Virus record (IMG/VR): IMGVR_UViG_3300027608_000043
Span: 1-53,095 of that record
DNA: 53,095 bases
Origin: a virus
Reading direction: 5' to 3' (one strand)
Under the pieces are notes generated by a model. The model made no database searches. It was not told where the DNA came from and was given only the letters and a program-made list of their open reading frames with translations. Shown here piece by piece: positions 24,759-30,360 of the stretch (positions are counted from its first letter, which is position 1; every line of letters starts with the position of its first letter). The position numbers were made by a program, and so were the translations under genes.

Positions 24759-24868
24759 ACCTAATCTTCTTAATGTTTTCTTAACGTTTGTAGATTAGGT
24801 CGTGCTAGAATCGCCTGTTTTCGTTCTCAAACGAATGTTGGGCCGTCAAGCTGGACGTTAAACGCAGC
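24759..24868 (+). ncRNA. Structured leader with three hairpins
   Basis: ACCTAATC (24759-24766) pairs perfectly with GATTAGGT (24793-24800). TTCGTT-CTCA-AACGAA (24820-24835) is a perfect 6-bp stem-loop. GCTG-GACGTTAAACG-CAGC (24850-24868) is a hairpin whose loop contains GACGTTAAAC, the loop of the nine-copy stem-loop family found further right, so it may be a divergent member. It leads into the 99-aa gene. Confidence 0.5.
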
Positions 24869-24879
24869 AGACAACTCAG

Positions 24880-25179
24880 GTGGTAGATCACCAGGTGTCC
24901 TTGGCATCCACACTTCAGTGGTATAAGTCCAAGCTACTGGAGAACACCGTGATCAACACCACCGCTAGCGCCAACGTTACTGAGTTGGAGCTGACTGACA
25001 TTACTGAAATGTCATCGGCTGCAATGCAGGAAATGTTTGACGCGTCTCGACGGAAGTGTGGCGATAACGTAATGAGTAAGGTCCTTGACCTACTCGAGTA
25101 CGGACGTAGCCAAACACTTACTGCCGAACATCTCCAGGTCATCAAGTCCTACGTGGATGAGATGCTGGAGAACAACTGA
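24880..25179 (+). CDS. Hypothetical early helical protein (99 aa)
   Basis: The frame has no ATG near its start; GTG at 24880 gives MVDHQVSLASTLQWYKSKLL. The protein is amphipathic and acidic (ANVTELELTDITEMSSAAMQ; VIKSYVDEMLENN). The last codons and TGA also form the 5' strand of the first helix of the downstream RNA element. Short inverted repeats overlap the N-terminal codons, so the exact start is uncertain; a GTG at 24895 is an alternative. Function unknown. Confidence 0.5.
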   Translation: MVDHQVSLASTLQWYKSKLLENTVINTTASANVTELELTDITEMSSAAMQEMFDASRRKCGDNVMSKVLDLLEYGRSQTLTAEHLQVIKSYVDEMLENN

Positions 25180-25253
25180 ACTGTAGTACTCCACTTGTTG
25201 GAGGGCCAGGTGCAACTCCTGGCTTCAGTTATTACCCACAGCGGAGATGGGTA
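25174..25253 (+). ncRNA. Three-way-junction RNA element, copy A
   Basis: Helix P1 is AACTGA (25174-25179, including the stop codon) with TCAGTT (25225-25230). P2 is CTCCA (25189-25193) with TGGAG (25199-25203). P3 is GCCAGG (25205-25210), loop TGCAACT, CCTGGC (25218-25223). P4 is TACCCA (25233-25238) with TGGGTA (25248-25253), whose loop contains GGAG. Copy B differs in P2 and P4 on both strands, so pairing is kept. It lies just upstream of the 103-aa gene. Confidence 0.75.
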
Positions 25254-25273
25254 CCGCACACATGGAGTTATCC

Positions 25274-25585
25274 ATGGCTAACACTACCATCAACCTTGAA
25301 GATGGTTGGACACAACGCCCAGTTTTTACTGGTGTTTGGCATTTGGAGTATGTTGATCCAGTTGCTGGATTCGACATCTCCATCGTGACAGGACCACTAG
25401 GTTCTGGAGTGATGGGAGTTATTGCTCCAGGTAAGCCAACAACCTATGAAGCCTGGTTGCCAGGATTATCTAACCCCACAGGTTATTTAACCTTGGATGA
25501 AATACGTGGCGTTATTAAATATCTTCGAGAGAAGCATCATGATGATACGTATCGGTTGCTTTGTGAAGATGACATGACAAACTGA
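25274..25585 (+). CDS. Hypothetical early protein (103 aa)
   Basis: I start at ATG 25274 (MANTTINLEDGWTQRPVFTG) because GGAG lies 8 nt upstream and because the longer frame from 25247 begins inside helix P4 of the RNA element. The protein is soluble and has beta strands (FTGVWHLEYVDPVAGFDISI; GVMGVIAPGKPTTYEAWLPG) plus a C-terminal helix with YLREKHHDDTYRLL. No family recognised. Its terminal TGA is part of P1 of RNA copy B. Confidence 0.6.
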   Translation: MANTTINLEDGWTQRPVFTGVWHLEYVDPVAGFDISIVTGPLGSGVMGVIAPGKPTTYEAWLPGLSNPTGYLTLDEIRGVIKYLREKHHDDTYRLLCEDDMTN

Positions 25586-25661
25586 GCTGTAGTACTGCAG
25601 CAATGCAGGGCCAGGTGCAACTCCTGGCTTCAGTCATTGCCCAGTCCGCAGGAGATGGGCA
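25581..25661 (+). ncRNA. Three-way-junction RNA element, copy B
   Basis: P1 is ACTGA (25581-25585, including the stop codon) with TCAGT (25630-25634). P2 is CTGCA-GCAA-TGCAG (25595-25608), a GNRA tetraloop. P3 is GCCAGG-TGCAACT-CCTGGC (25610-25628), identical to copy A. P4 is TGCCCA (25638-25643) with TGGGCA (25656-25661). GTAGTACT before P2 is identical in both copies. It lies upstream of the 62-aa membrane protein gene. Confidence 0.75.
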
Positions 25662-25683
25662 CCTGCACAACATCAACTCGATT

Positions 25684-25872
25684 ATGTTTTCAGTTAATAA
25701 CGTAGCTGCATTCATATGTGGTTATGTGATTGTAATAGGTATTGGTTCGCTAATAGCAGTGCGTATGCTTGATAAAGCAACTGCACAACAATGCATTAAC
25801 CACGACTGGCCTACTGCTGCGCATAAAGTCCACATGGACTGGTGTACAGCTAACGGCTACGTAACTAAGTAA
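25684..25872 (+). CDS. Small membrane protein with Cys pair (62 aa)
   Basis: From ATG 25684 the product has one membrane span (FSVNNVAAFICGYVIVIGIG, then SLIAVRM) followed by a polar domain with two cysteines (AQQCINHDWPTAAHKVHMDW, then C-TANGYVTK). The longer frame from 25603 would translate RNA element copy B, so I reject it. The next gene has the same plan (span, then Cys-x(20)-Cys), suggesting related or functionally similar proteins at the host membrane. Function unknown. Confidence 0.6.
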   Translation: MFSVNNVAAFICGYVIVIGIGSLIAVRMLDKATAQQCINHDWPTAAHKVHMDWCTANGYVTK

Positions 25873-25896
25873 CTTCCTTCATCCAACCTTAAACTC

Positions 25897-26100
25897 ATGA
25901 AATCTGACTCATTGCTAACTCCCGTACTTGCCGTTGTCATGGGCACCGGCCTTGGCATGCTGCTTTCAGTAGCTGGCCAGAAGGTGCTCAATGCACACAC
26001 CCTAGAGAACTGTTGGCGTACACCTAATCGCCAACTTGTCCACCTTCGCTTGTTCCAAGGTGATGCATGGTACTGCGTAGACAAACGCTACCTTAACTAA
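25897..26100 (+). CDS. Small membrane protein with Cys pair (67 aa)
   Basis: An N-terminal membrane segment (LLTPVLAVVMGTGLGMLLSV, residues 6-25) is followed by LNAHTLENCWRTPNRQLVHL and GDAWYCVDKRYLN, giving two cysteines about 20 residues apart. The layout parallels the preceding 62-aa protein. The cysteine pair would suit a periplasmic disulfide if the C-terminus faces outward. The stop codon lies 2 nt before the hammerhead ribozyme. Function unknown. Confidence 0.65.
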   Translation: MKSDSLLTPVLAVVMGTGLGMLLSVAGQKVLNAHTLENCWRTPNRQLVHLRLFQGDAWYCVDKRYLN

Positions 26101-26102
26101 CA

Positions 26103-26175
26103 GGACGAAACTAGGTTATAACATCATAACGATGCTGTAACCTGGTCGGCAGTTAATTACTGCCCTGATGAGTCC
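26103..26175 (+). ncRNA. Type II hammerhead self-cleaving ribozyme
   Basis: All core elements are present in circularly permuted (open helix II) order. These are GGAC (26103-26106), GAAA (26107-26110), helix III, the GTC cleavage triplet (26145-26147), helix I, CTGATGA (26165-26171) and GTCC (26172-26175). Helix III pairs 26111-26125 with 26131-26145 (two G-T pairs, one A-C mismatch, loop ATAAC). Helix I is GGCAGT (26148-26153) with ACTGCC (26159-26164). Helix II is GGAC with GTCC, 4 bp. A15.1-U16.1 is A26110-T26146. Predicted cleavage falls between C26147 and G26148, between two small membrane-protein genes. It would leave the downstream mRNA with a 5' hairpin. Confidence 0.88.
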
Positions 26176-26203
26176 ACATCAGAAACCCCATCGCATTATT
26201 ACC

Positions 26204-26416
26204 ATGAAGAACAATCACAAGATCTGCGGCAGGTACGTGGAACTAGACACGTATCGTCGCAGTAAAGATACTAGACAGTTAAAGCTAACCATATTAAATA
26301 TCATTACATTTATCGGAGCCGCTGCTGTGATGGCTATTGTCATAACAGCAGGGTTAGGCTCTGATATAACCACACCCTTGACTCCAACACAACATGAACA
26401 ACTCAAGAGAAGATGA
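26204..26416 (+). CDS. Small membrane protein (70 aa)
   Basis: I start at ATG 26204 (MKNNHKICGRYVELDTYRRS) because the earlier ATG at 26168 lies inside the CTGATGA core of the ribozyme. A basic N-terminus is followed by one span (LNIITFIGAAAVMAIVITAG) and a short polar tail (TPLTPTQHEQLKRR). It would be translated from the 3' product of ribozyme cleavage. The next frame starts 23 nt before its stop. Function unknown. Confidence 0.6.
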   Translation: MKNNHKICGRYVELDTYRRSKDTRQLKLTILNIITFIGAAAVMAIVITAGLGSDITTPLTPTQHEQLKRR

Positions 26417-26801
26417 CGTAATAGTCATCAGCATTACCATCATCTCAATCCTATTCACACTATTATTTCAACTCATTCTAGAAACATGGCATTACTTCCA
26501 GAGCAACAGCAAATCGCAACAGCAATCGGTTACGTCGCCCTTGATGGTGACGAAGGTACCTCACAGTACCCAGCCGATATTGACTTTCCGACCCCTCCTC
26601 CTAAAGGAGCAATCCCCTGCACAGGGAACGTCCGTAAAGATAAACACGGTACCCTCCGCTGCTATTGGATTCCAGCAGGAGGTAACTACACCTCCGAAGA
26701 GAAAGACGAGCTCCAAGGGTGGTACGACGTGCCAACCCTTGAAGACATCGAAGAGTACACGTTCGACGACACCTGCTATACCCCAGCAGGTGACGAAGTA
26801 G
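26394..26801 (+). CDS. Possible membrane protein overlapping the next gene (135 aa)
   Basis: The N-terminus is convincing: MNNSREDDVIVISITIISIL continues into FTLLFQLILETWHYFQ, one membrane span, and it alone fills 26417-26485. The remaining 95 residues overlap the 120-aa gene in another frame and are low-complexity Ser/Thr/Pro/Lys, so the real end may be functional or merely open. No Shine-Dalgarno is seen. If genuine, 316 nt are dual-coding. Confidence 0.4.
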   Translation: MNNSREDDVIVISITIISILFTLLFQLILETWHYFQSNSKSQQQSVTSPLMVTKVPHSTQPILTFRPLLLKEQSPAQGTSVKINTVPSAAIGFQQEVTTPPKRKTSSKGGTTCQPLKTSKSTRSTTPAIPQQVTK

Positions 26802-26848
26802 AACCTGATCATCCTGATAGCTGGCTAAGGATACTTAGCCTGGTATAA
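26486..26848 (+). CDS. Hypothetical acidic early protein (120 aa)
   Basis: This is an acidic protein with good amino-acid composition: IATAIGYVALDGDEGTSQYP, GAIPCTGNVRKDKHGTLRCY and EEYTFDDTCYTPAGDEVEPD. Four cysteines and several Pro-Pro motifs are present but no known domain. The last codons form a perfect 7-bp hairpin GGCTAAG-GATA-CTTAGCC (26823-26840). It is followed by the first CCTGGG-type RNA hairpin. Confidence 0.6.
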   Translation: MALLPEQQQIATAIGYVALDGDEGTSQYPADIDFPTPPPKGAIPCTGNVRKDKHGTLRCYWIPAGGNYTSEEKDELQGWYDVPTLEDIEEYTFDDTCYTPAGDEVEPDHPDSWLRILSLV

Positions 26849-26853
26849 CTAAA

Positions 26854-26887
26854 CCTGGGCACCCATCACCATGGGGTAAGTCCCAGG
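26854..26887 (+). ncRNA. CCTGGG/GTAAGY hairpin, copy 1
   Basis: The outer helix CCTGGG (26854-26859) pairs with CCCAGG (26882-26887). The inner helix CCCAT (26862-26866) pairs with ATGGG (26871-26875). CA on the 5' side and GTAAGT on the 3' side form an asymmetric internal loop kept in all three copies. It lies 32 nt before the 126-aa gene. Confidence 0.65.
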
Positions 26888-26919
26888 TATCCAACCAACC
26901 TTACTTTATTTTCAACATC

Positions 26920-27300
26920 ATGGCTTTTAAACCAACCTTCACTTTCCCACATTCAGAAGAAGACTTTGTAACAGTAATCTGTTTAAGAGTCGAGCCACGC
27001 TACGAAGAAGTTGTAATGTCACGCGCTGAATTTGAAAGGTTTAACAAAGTATTTAAACCTTGTGAAGAAGAAGGTTATTTTGCTGCTGATTTATTAGAAG
27101 AGTTTAAATTTAAAGATTGGAATACTATGAATCTAGATAGTCCATTAGATTCGTTTAAATATTATTTCAGAGCATACTCTGGTGATGTAACTTCAGGTTC
27201 TGATGACGTAATCTTTATGGATTCTAATCTGAGCTGGCAAAAACCATTCAAACGAAAATATCTTACATTACGTGGAGATGAAAGAATCATTAACACTTAG
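26920..27300 (+). CDS. Hypothetical early protein (126 aa)
   Basis: This is a soluble, acidic and Phe-rich protein (FKPTFTFPHSEEDFVTVICL; YFAADLLEEFKFKDWNTMN; DSFKYYFRAYSGDVTSGSDD). No domain recognised. It follows RNA hairpin copy 1 and has no Shine-Dalgarno. The next small gene begins 11 nt after its stop. Function unknown. Confidence 0.6.
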   Translation: MAFKPTFTFPHSEEDFVTVICLRVEPRYEEVVMSRAEFERFNKVFKPCEEEGYFAADLLEEFKFKDWNTMNLDSPLDSFKYYFRAYSGDVTSGSDDVIFMDSNLSWQKPFKRKYLTLRGDERIINT

Positions 27301-27311
27301 ATTTAACCATC

Positions 27312-27470
27312 ATGACTTATCTAACTCATCAAAGCTACACTATTGATCAACTAGATGTATTAACAGATATTGCAGATGTACAAGAAGAAGCAATGCGTAA
27401 TTTCAGATGGTGTGATAGTCCAGAACTATTACCTGATGAAGTAACTTTTGTTTCAACAATTACTGAATAA
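27312..27470 (+). CDS. Small acidic protein (52 aa)
   Basis: This is a short gene of good coding quality. It starts MTYLTHQSYTIDQLDVLTDI, then DVQEEAMRNFRWCDSPELLP, and ends in a beta-like TFVSTITE. It lies between the 126-aa gene and RNA hairpin copy 2. Function unknown. Confidence 0.55.
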   Translation: MTYLTHQSYTIDQLDVLTDIADVQEEAMRNFRWCDSPELLPDEVTFVSTITE

Positions 27471-27482
27471 CAACTTAACAAC

Positions 27483-27514
27483 CTGGGCACCCATCACCAT
27501 GGGGTAAGCCCCAG
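27483..27514 (+). ncRNA. CCTGGG/GTAAGY hairpin, copy 2
   Basis: CTGGG (27483-27487) pairs with CCCAG (27510-27514). The inner CCCAT (27490-27494) pairs with ATGGG (27499-27503). The internal loop CA and GGTAAGC is conserved. It lies 31 nt before the 99-aa gene. Confidence 0.65.
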
Positions 27515-27545
27515 TTATTTAATCAAACCTTAACCTCCACCTAAC

Positions 27546-27845
27546 ATGACTACCACTGCGCCACGCATCAATGAATACACTGCTCTCGCGGGTATTCTCA
27601 AAGACCTCAAGGCTATCGTAGCCAGGGAAAGCAAGCGTCCACAAGGGTGTGAAGACCTCACACTCTCAATGCTTGCCCTTTTAGAAGAGGAGATCATTCC
27701 TCAACTAGAGAATGAGATCGAACATGATCTTAACTACGATCCAACACCTCAGCATTTATGGGATGCCACAGGGGGTGAAGCCCCAGTGACCATGGCAGAA
27801 ATGCATGCCTCTGCTTGGCAACAACACCAAGAAATGCATAGCTGA
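27546..27845 (+). CDS. Hypothetical early helical protein (99 aa)
   Basis: This acidic all-helical protein starts MTTTAPRINEYTALAGILKD, has a central LSMLALLEEEIIPQLENEIE segment and a His-rich end (MHASAWQQHQEMHS). No named domain. It is flanked by two different RNA elements, hairpin copy 2 upstream and the first TGACGTTAAAC stem-loop downstream. Function unknown. Confidence 0.6.
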   Translation: MTTTAPRINEYTALAGILKDLKAIVARESKRPQGCEDLTLSMLALLEEEIIPQLENEIEHDLNYDPTPQHLWDATGGEAPVTMAEMHASAWQQHQEMHS

Positions 27846-27856
27846 ATCACACGTCC

Positions 27857-27879
27857 TGAGTATGACGTTAAACTGCTCA
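27857..27879 (+). ncRNA. TGACGTTAAAC stem-loop, copy 1
   Basis: TGAGTA (27857-27862) pairs with TGCTCA (27874-27879), one T-G pair, around the 11-nt loop TGACGTTAAAC. It lies 11 nt after a stop codon and 21 nt before the ATG of the 136-aa gene; CCATTGCAA follows in the spacer. Confidence 0.7.
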
Positions 27880-27900
27880 CACTCCATTGCAATTTAAGAC

Positions 27901-28311
27901 ATGTTCTTTTCCAATCCTTCCAAGTCTCATTGCTTTAACGGTCCGTTAGAGGTTACAGCAACAACAAGTCTCAAGAAGATTACTAAGACAATAGAAGATC
28001 GTATCGACGGTCTTATCTCCAAGCTAATCCGTAGCTTTGAGAAACAATATCCTGGTCGCTACGGCGACATGACCTTTGAGATTAACAAAGGTAACAAGTA
28101 TTACAAGATCATGGAAGTAACAAGTTCCATGGGTTGTATTACTAGTAGATCAGTCCATGCTTTTATTAGTAGACAGACAGGTGCTGTATACAAACCAGCA
28201 GGCTGGAAGTCTCCGGCTAAACATGTAAGATACAATCTACTAGACGATGCATCCTATGCAAAATGTCTAGAGCGAGCTGACTGGGCAGGCGGCTACCTAT
28301 ACATAAGGTAA
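27901..28311 (+). CDS. Conserved phage protein of unknown function (136 aa)
   Basis: The C-terminal two thirds follow a pattern I have seen in many phage proteins: GDMTFEINKGNKYYKIMEVT, then SVHAFISRQTGAVYKPAGWK with PAKHVRYNLLD and a final ADWAGGYLYIR. These are short beta strands around a conserved Gly-Val-Tyr-Lys-Pro turn. The role is not known. The leader carries a TGACGTTAAAC stem-loop and no Shine-Dalgarno. Confidence 0.7.
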   Translation: MFFSNPSKSHCFNGPLEVTATTSLKKITKTIEDRIDGLISKLIRSFEKQYPGRYGDMTFEINKGNKYYKIMEVTSSMGCITSRSVHAFISRQTGAVYKPAGWKSPAKHVRYNLLDDASYAKCLERADWAGGYLYIR

Positions 28312-28376
28312 TCCGTCATTTCCTGCATAGATCACTCGCCATCCACTACATTACTACTATCCCCTCCCTTCCCACC

Positions 28377-28688
28377 ATGACTACTACAGACGTAGGCGGT
28401 ACCCTCTTCGGTGCCGTCATCGAGTACAGGATCAAGGTCAATGACATCTGGCAAGATCGATCAGTCTTTCTGATCAACAAACAACACGCACTCACGTGGT
28501 TGTCAGAAGACTGGGTCAAGATGACTAAGAAGCATGATGCCATGCTTATGGATATTCGTATCGATTATCCTGTCTACTATCCAGACATCGATCCAATAGA
28601 TGTTTCTGGCTATGAAGATCCAACGAATGCAGACATGATCTACAGTGTAGATTTCAAGTCTGAAAAGATAAGCTACTCAGAAGTATAG
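28377..28688 (+). CDS. Hypothetical early protein (103 aa)
   Basis: This is an Asp-rich soluble protein with alternating strands (GTLFGAVIEYRIKVNDIWQD; DIRIDYPVYYPDIDPIDVSG) and an acidic C-terminus. No named domain. A 65-nt pyrimidine-rich leader without Shine-Dalgarno or a stem-loop precedes it. Function unknown. Confidence 0.6.
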   Translation: MTTTDVGGTLFGAVIEYRIKVNDIWQDRSVFLINKQHALTWLSEDWVKMTKKHDAMLMDIRIDYPVYYPDIDPIDVSGYEDPTNADMIYSVDFKSEKISYSEV

Positions 28689-28700
28689 ATGTAAGTGTCC

Positions 28701-28722
28701 TGGGCACGACATTAAACTGCCC
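28701..28722 (+). ncRNA. TGACGTTAAAC stem-loop, copy 2
   Basis: GGGCA (28702-28706) pairs with TGCCC (28718-28722) around the loop CGACATTAAAC. The stem sequence differs from other copies on both sides but pairs perfectly. An outer helix AAGTGT/ACACTT further encloses it here. It lies 33 nt before the ATG of the 69-aa gene. Confidence 0.7.
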
Positions 28723-28755
28723 TATACACTTAATCAATTCTTAACCTCCTCATCC

Positions 28756-28965
28756 ATGACTGACTCCAACATTCAAGTGCCTGATGCTTTAAGCATTCAA
28801 CGATTACAAGCTATGGAATTTGTTGCCAAGATGAGAGCAGCAGCTGACCGTGTCGGAGCTGGTTTCATTGGTGGCTTCATTGATCCAAACACTGGTGAAC
28901 AATTCACCATGACTAATATGAATCCTTCTATTACTCCTGACATTACCAAATTATTAGAAGACTAA
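28756..28965 (+). CDS. Hypothetical early protein (69 aa)
   Basis: It starts MTDSNIQVPDALSIQRLQAM, a helical N-terminus, then AKMRAAADRVGAGFIGGFID and PNTGEQFTMTNMNPSITPDI. The FIDPNTGEQF part looks like a beta hairpin. No known domain. The gene is followed by a long gene-free structured stretch. Function unknown. Confidence 0.6.
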   Translation: MTDSNIQVPDALSIQRLQAMEFVAKMRAAADRVGAGFIGGFIDPNTGEQFTMTNMNPSITPDITKLLED

Positions 28966-28971
28966 TTAACA

Positions 28972-29186
28972 AGGGGCTGGATCGCATTAGATCCTAAGTC
29001 TGGTGCGGCCAGCTACCCCTCATTAACTGGGTCAGTCCCAGTGATGGCCTTCAACATCACAAGGTCCCATTCTGATTAAGCAGATGTTAATCAGAGGAAT
29101 ATACCAGATCAAACTCTGGATTTTAAATCACCGGCCAGTGAGGTCTCGAGAACCACACCAATTGTACACAACAATTGTCCAGGCCG
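28972..29186 (+). ncRNA. Candidate structured non-coding RNA (~215 nt)
   Basis: This is a gene-free stretch with at least seven helices. P1: 28972-28980 with 29009-29020 (2-nt bulge). P2: ACTGGG (29026-29031) with CCCAGT (29037-29042). P4: TCTGATTAA (29071-29079) with TTAATCAGA (29087-29095). P5: CCAGA (29104-29108) with TCTGG (29115-29119). P6: CGGCC (29132-29136) with GGCCG (29182-29186) encloses P7 (29138-29144 with 29152-29158) and P8, CAATTGT (29159-29165) with ACAATTG (29171-29177), as a three-way junction. It ends 27 nt before the 66-aa gene, so it is either a long leader or an independent RNA. I recognise no known class. Confidence 0.65.
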
Positions 29187-29213
29187 TGTCTATTATCTCT
29201 ATCCCTAATTCAA

Positions 29214-29414
29214 ATGACTAAACCTAAGTCTGCTTTCAATTTTGACAAGACTATTGCTGGATTCAATATCACGGAGAATGGCATCAAGTCATTCACCAAA
29301 ACAATCCAGCTTGGCCCACTGCAACTCACGCTTAATACCCGTGAGTCAGGCGTTCATGCATCCATTGCTTTACCAGGTACTGGCTTAAGCAAACGCAACA
29401 TAAAGATATTGTAA
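29214..29414 (+). CDS. DUF4236-like small protein (66 aa)
   Basis: From ATG 29214 (MTKPKSAFNFDKTIAGFNIT) the C-terminal part follows the DUF4236 pattern: repeated beta strands (KTIQLGPLQLTLNTRESGVH) and the PGTGLSKR signature near the end. Proteins with this pattern have unknown function. The frame is open back to 29175, but that part lies in the structured RNA. No Shine-Dalgarno is seen. Confidence 0.6.
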   Translation: MTKPKSAFNFDKTIAGFNITENGIKSFTKTIQLGPLQLTLNTRESGVHASIALPGTGLSKRNIKIL

Positions 29415-29430
29415 TTAACTAGCTCCGTCC

Positions 29431-29453
29431 TGGACATGACGTTAAACTGTCTA
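29431..29453 (+). ncRNA. TGACGTTAAAC stem-loop, copy 3
   Basis: TGGACA (29431-29436) pairs with TGTCTA (29448-29453), one G-T pair, around TGACGTTAAAC. It lies 21 nt before the ATG at 29475 of the 67-aa gene, with CCATTGCAA in between. An ATG inside the hairpin (29436) is in frame with that gene but is not a plausible start. Confidence 0.7.
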
Positions 29454-29474
29454 CGTCCCATTGCAACTCAGCCC

Positions 29475-29678
29475 ATGACTCCTTCTGAAACCTATCAATT
29501 GACTGTCCGTATGGAAACCTACGGCGGTAAGTTCATCTCATCGCTTGCCGTAGCAATTCGCTACGCTGACCCCGTCAGTAAACACAAACTACTAGCTGCA
29601 TTCCCTGAAGTTGTAGCTAAGTACGGACCTAAGTCTGTATTCGATCCAGCTGATCGTCAACCTATGGAGGTACTTTAA
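29475..29678 (+). CDS. Conserved small phage protein (67 aa)
   Basis: I use ATG 29475 (MTPSETYQLTVRMETYGGKF) rather than the in-frame ATG within the stem-loop. The sequence METYGGKFISSLAVAIRYAD and AFPEVVAKYGPKSVFD resembles a small protein family common in phages and of unknown role. Its TAA overlaps the next ATG as TAATG, so the two are translationally coupled. Confidence 0.65.
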   Translation: MTPSETYQLTVRMETYGGKFISSLAVAIRYADPVSKHKLLAAFPEVVAKYGPKSVFDPADRQPMEVL

Positions 29679-29950
29679 TGCCATCTATCTGGGCCATAAG
29701 GCATATTGATGTCTATCCCACAGGCGTCAACGAATACCAAGTCTATGCGGAAGCATGGATAGAAGATCGTATTCAGGTTAGTCCTGCCACATGGGAAGAA
29801 CCAGCAGAGCATAGGCCTGGCTTATGTTCTGCCTCCACCTATGTAGAAGACAAACCACCTAGTGATCCATCAGATCTAGATGAATATATCCACGAATTAA
29901 ATCGTGGCAATTCTCTTGATTGGATCGACGTTGATTCCACTGACATCTAA
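29678..29950 (+). CDS. Hypothetical early protein (90 aa)
   Basis: It starts MPSIWAIRHIDVYPTGVNEY and has beta strands (YQVYAEAWIEDRIQVSP) and an acidic tail rich in Asp and Ser (KPPSDPSDLDEYIHELNR). The ATG overlaps the stop of the 67-aa gene. No named domain. Function unknown. Confidence 0.6.
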   Translation: MPSIWAIRHIDVYPTGVNEYQVYAEAWIEDRIQVSPATWEEPAEHRPGLCSASTYVEDKPPSDPSDLDEYIHELNRGNSLDWIDVDSTDI

Positions 29951-30021
29951 CTATCTATCTCCCTGGTACAATCAAACACCAAAGGAAAATCTACTAACCT
30001 CTTTTCTTATCTTTTTTAATC

Positions 30022-30360
30022 ATGACTAACCAACAAGACTACACGCAGCACCCAATCACCCCACCGCCTGAGCTGGTGCGCGAGTGGATGCACAAGGCAA
30101 ATAACAATGAGGCAATACTCCCTCAAGTTGCCAAATTTGCCTCTCAATGGGGCAGTGACCAGGAGCTGGAGGCGTGTTGCAGTTACTTTGAGGACCATCT
30201 TCGTGAAGGTCTTTCGATAGAACTTCGCATCGCTCGCCGCCCCAAACCACCGAGCTTAAAAGAGCAAGCACTGGCGGTACTTGACGACTGCTCTGACCGT
30301 CTCGACGATGCCCACAAAAACATCGTCCGCTCTGCTCTTGAGGAACTACCCAATGATTAA
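30022..30360 (+). CDS. Picocyanobacterial/cyanophage-type conserved protein (112 aa)
   Basis: The ends of the protein carry a pattern I associate with small conserved proteins of Synechococcus/Cyanobium and their phages: HPITPPPELVREWMHKAN at the start, WGSDQELEACCSYFEDHL in the middle, and ELRIARRPKPPSLKEQALAV toward the end. The family's function is unknown. It is one of the best host clues here. Its stop overlaps the next gene's start. Confidence 0.75.
   Translation: MTNQQDYTQHPITPPPELVREWMHKANNNEAILPQVAKFASQWGSDQELEACCSYFEDHLREGLSIELRIARRPKPPSLKEQALAVLDDCSDRLDDAHKNIVRSALEELPND

Noticed and set aside
24871-24930. Third copy of the three-way-junction RNA
   Set aside because: Short inverted repeats such as CCAGGTGTCCTTGG are present, but conserved GTAGTACT and the P2/P3 arrangement are missing, and the sequence looks coding.
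26168-26203. ATG at 26168 as start of the 70-aa membrane protein gene
   Set aside because: It lies in the CTGATGA core of the hammerhead ribozyme; the ATG at 26204 gives a normal N-terminus.
29436-29474. In-frame ATG at 29436 (and the similar one at 38328) as gene start
   Set aside because: Both are created by the CATGACG sequence of the conserved stem-loop; starts at 29475 and 38368 fit the spacing seen in the other copies.
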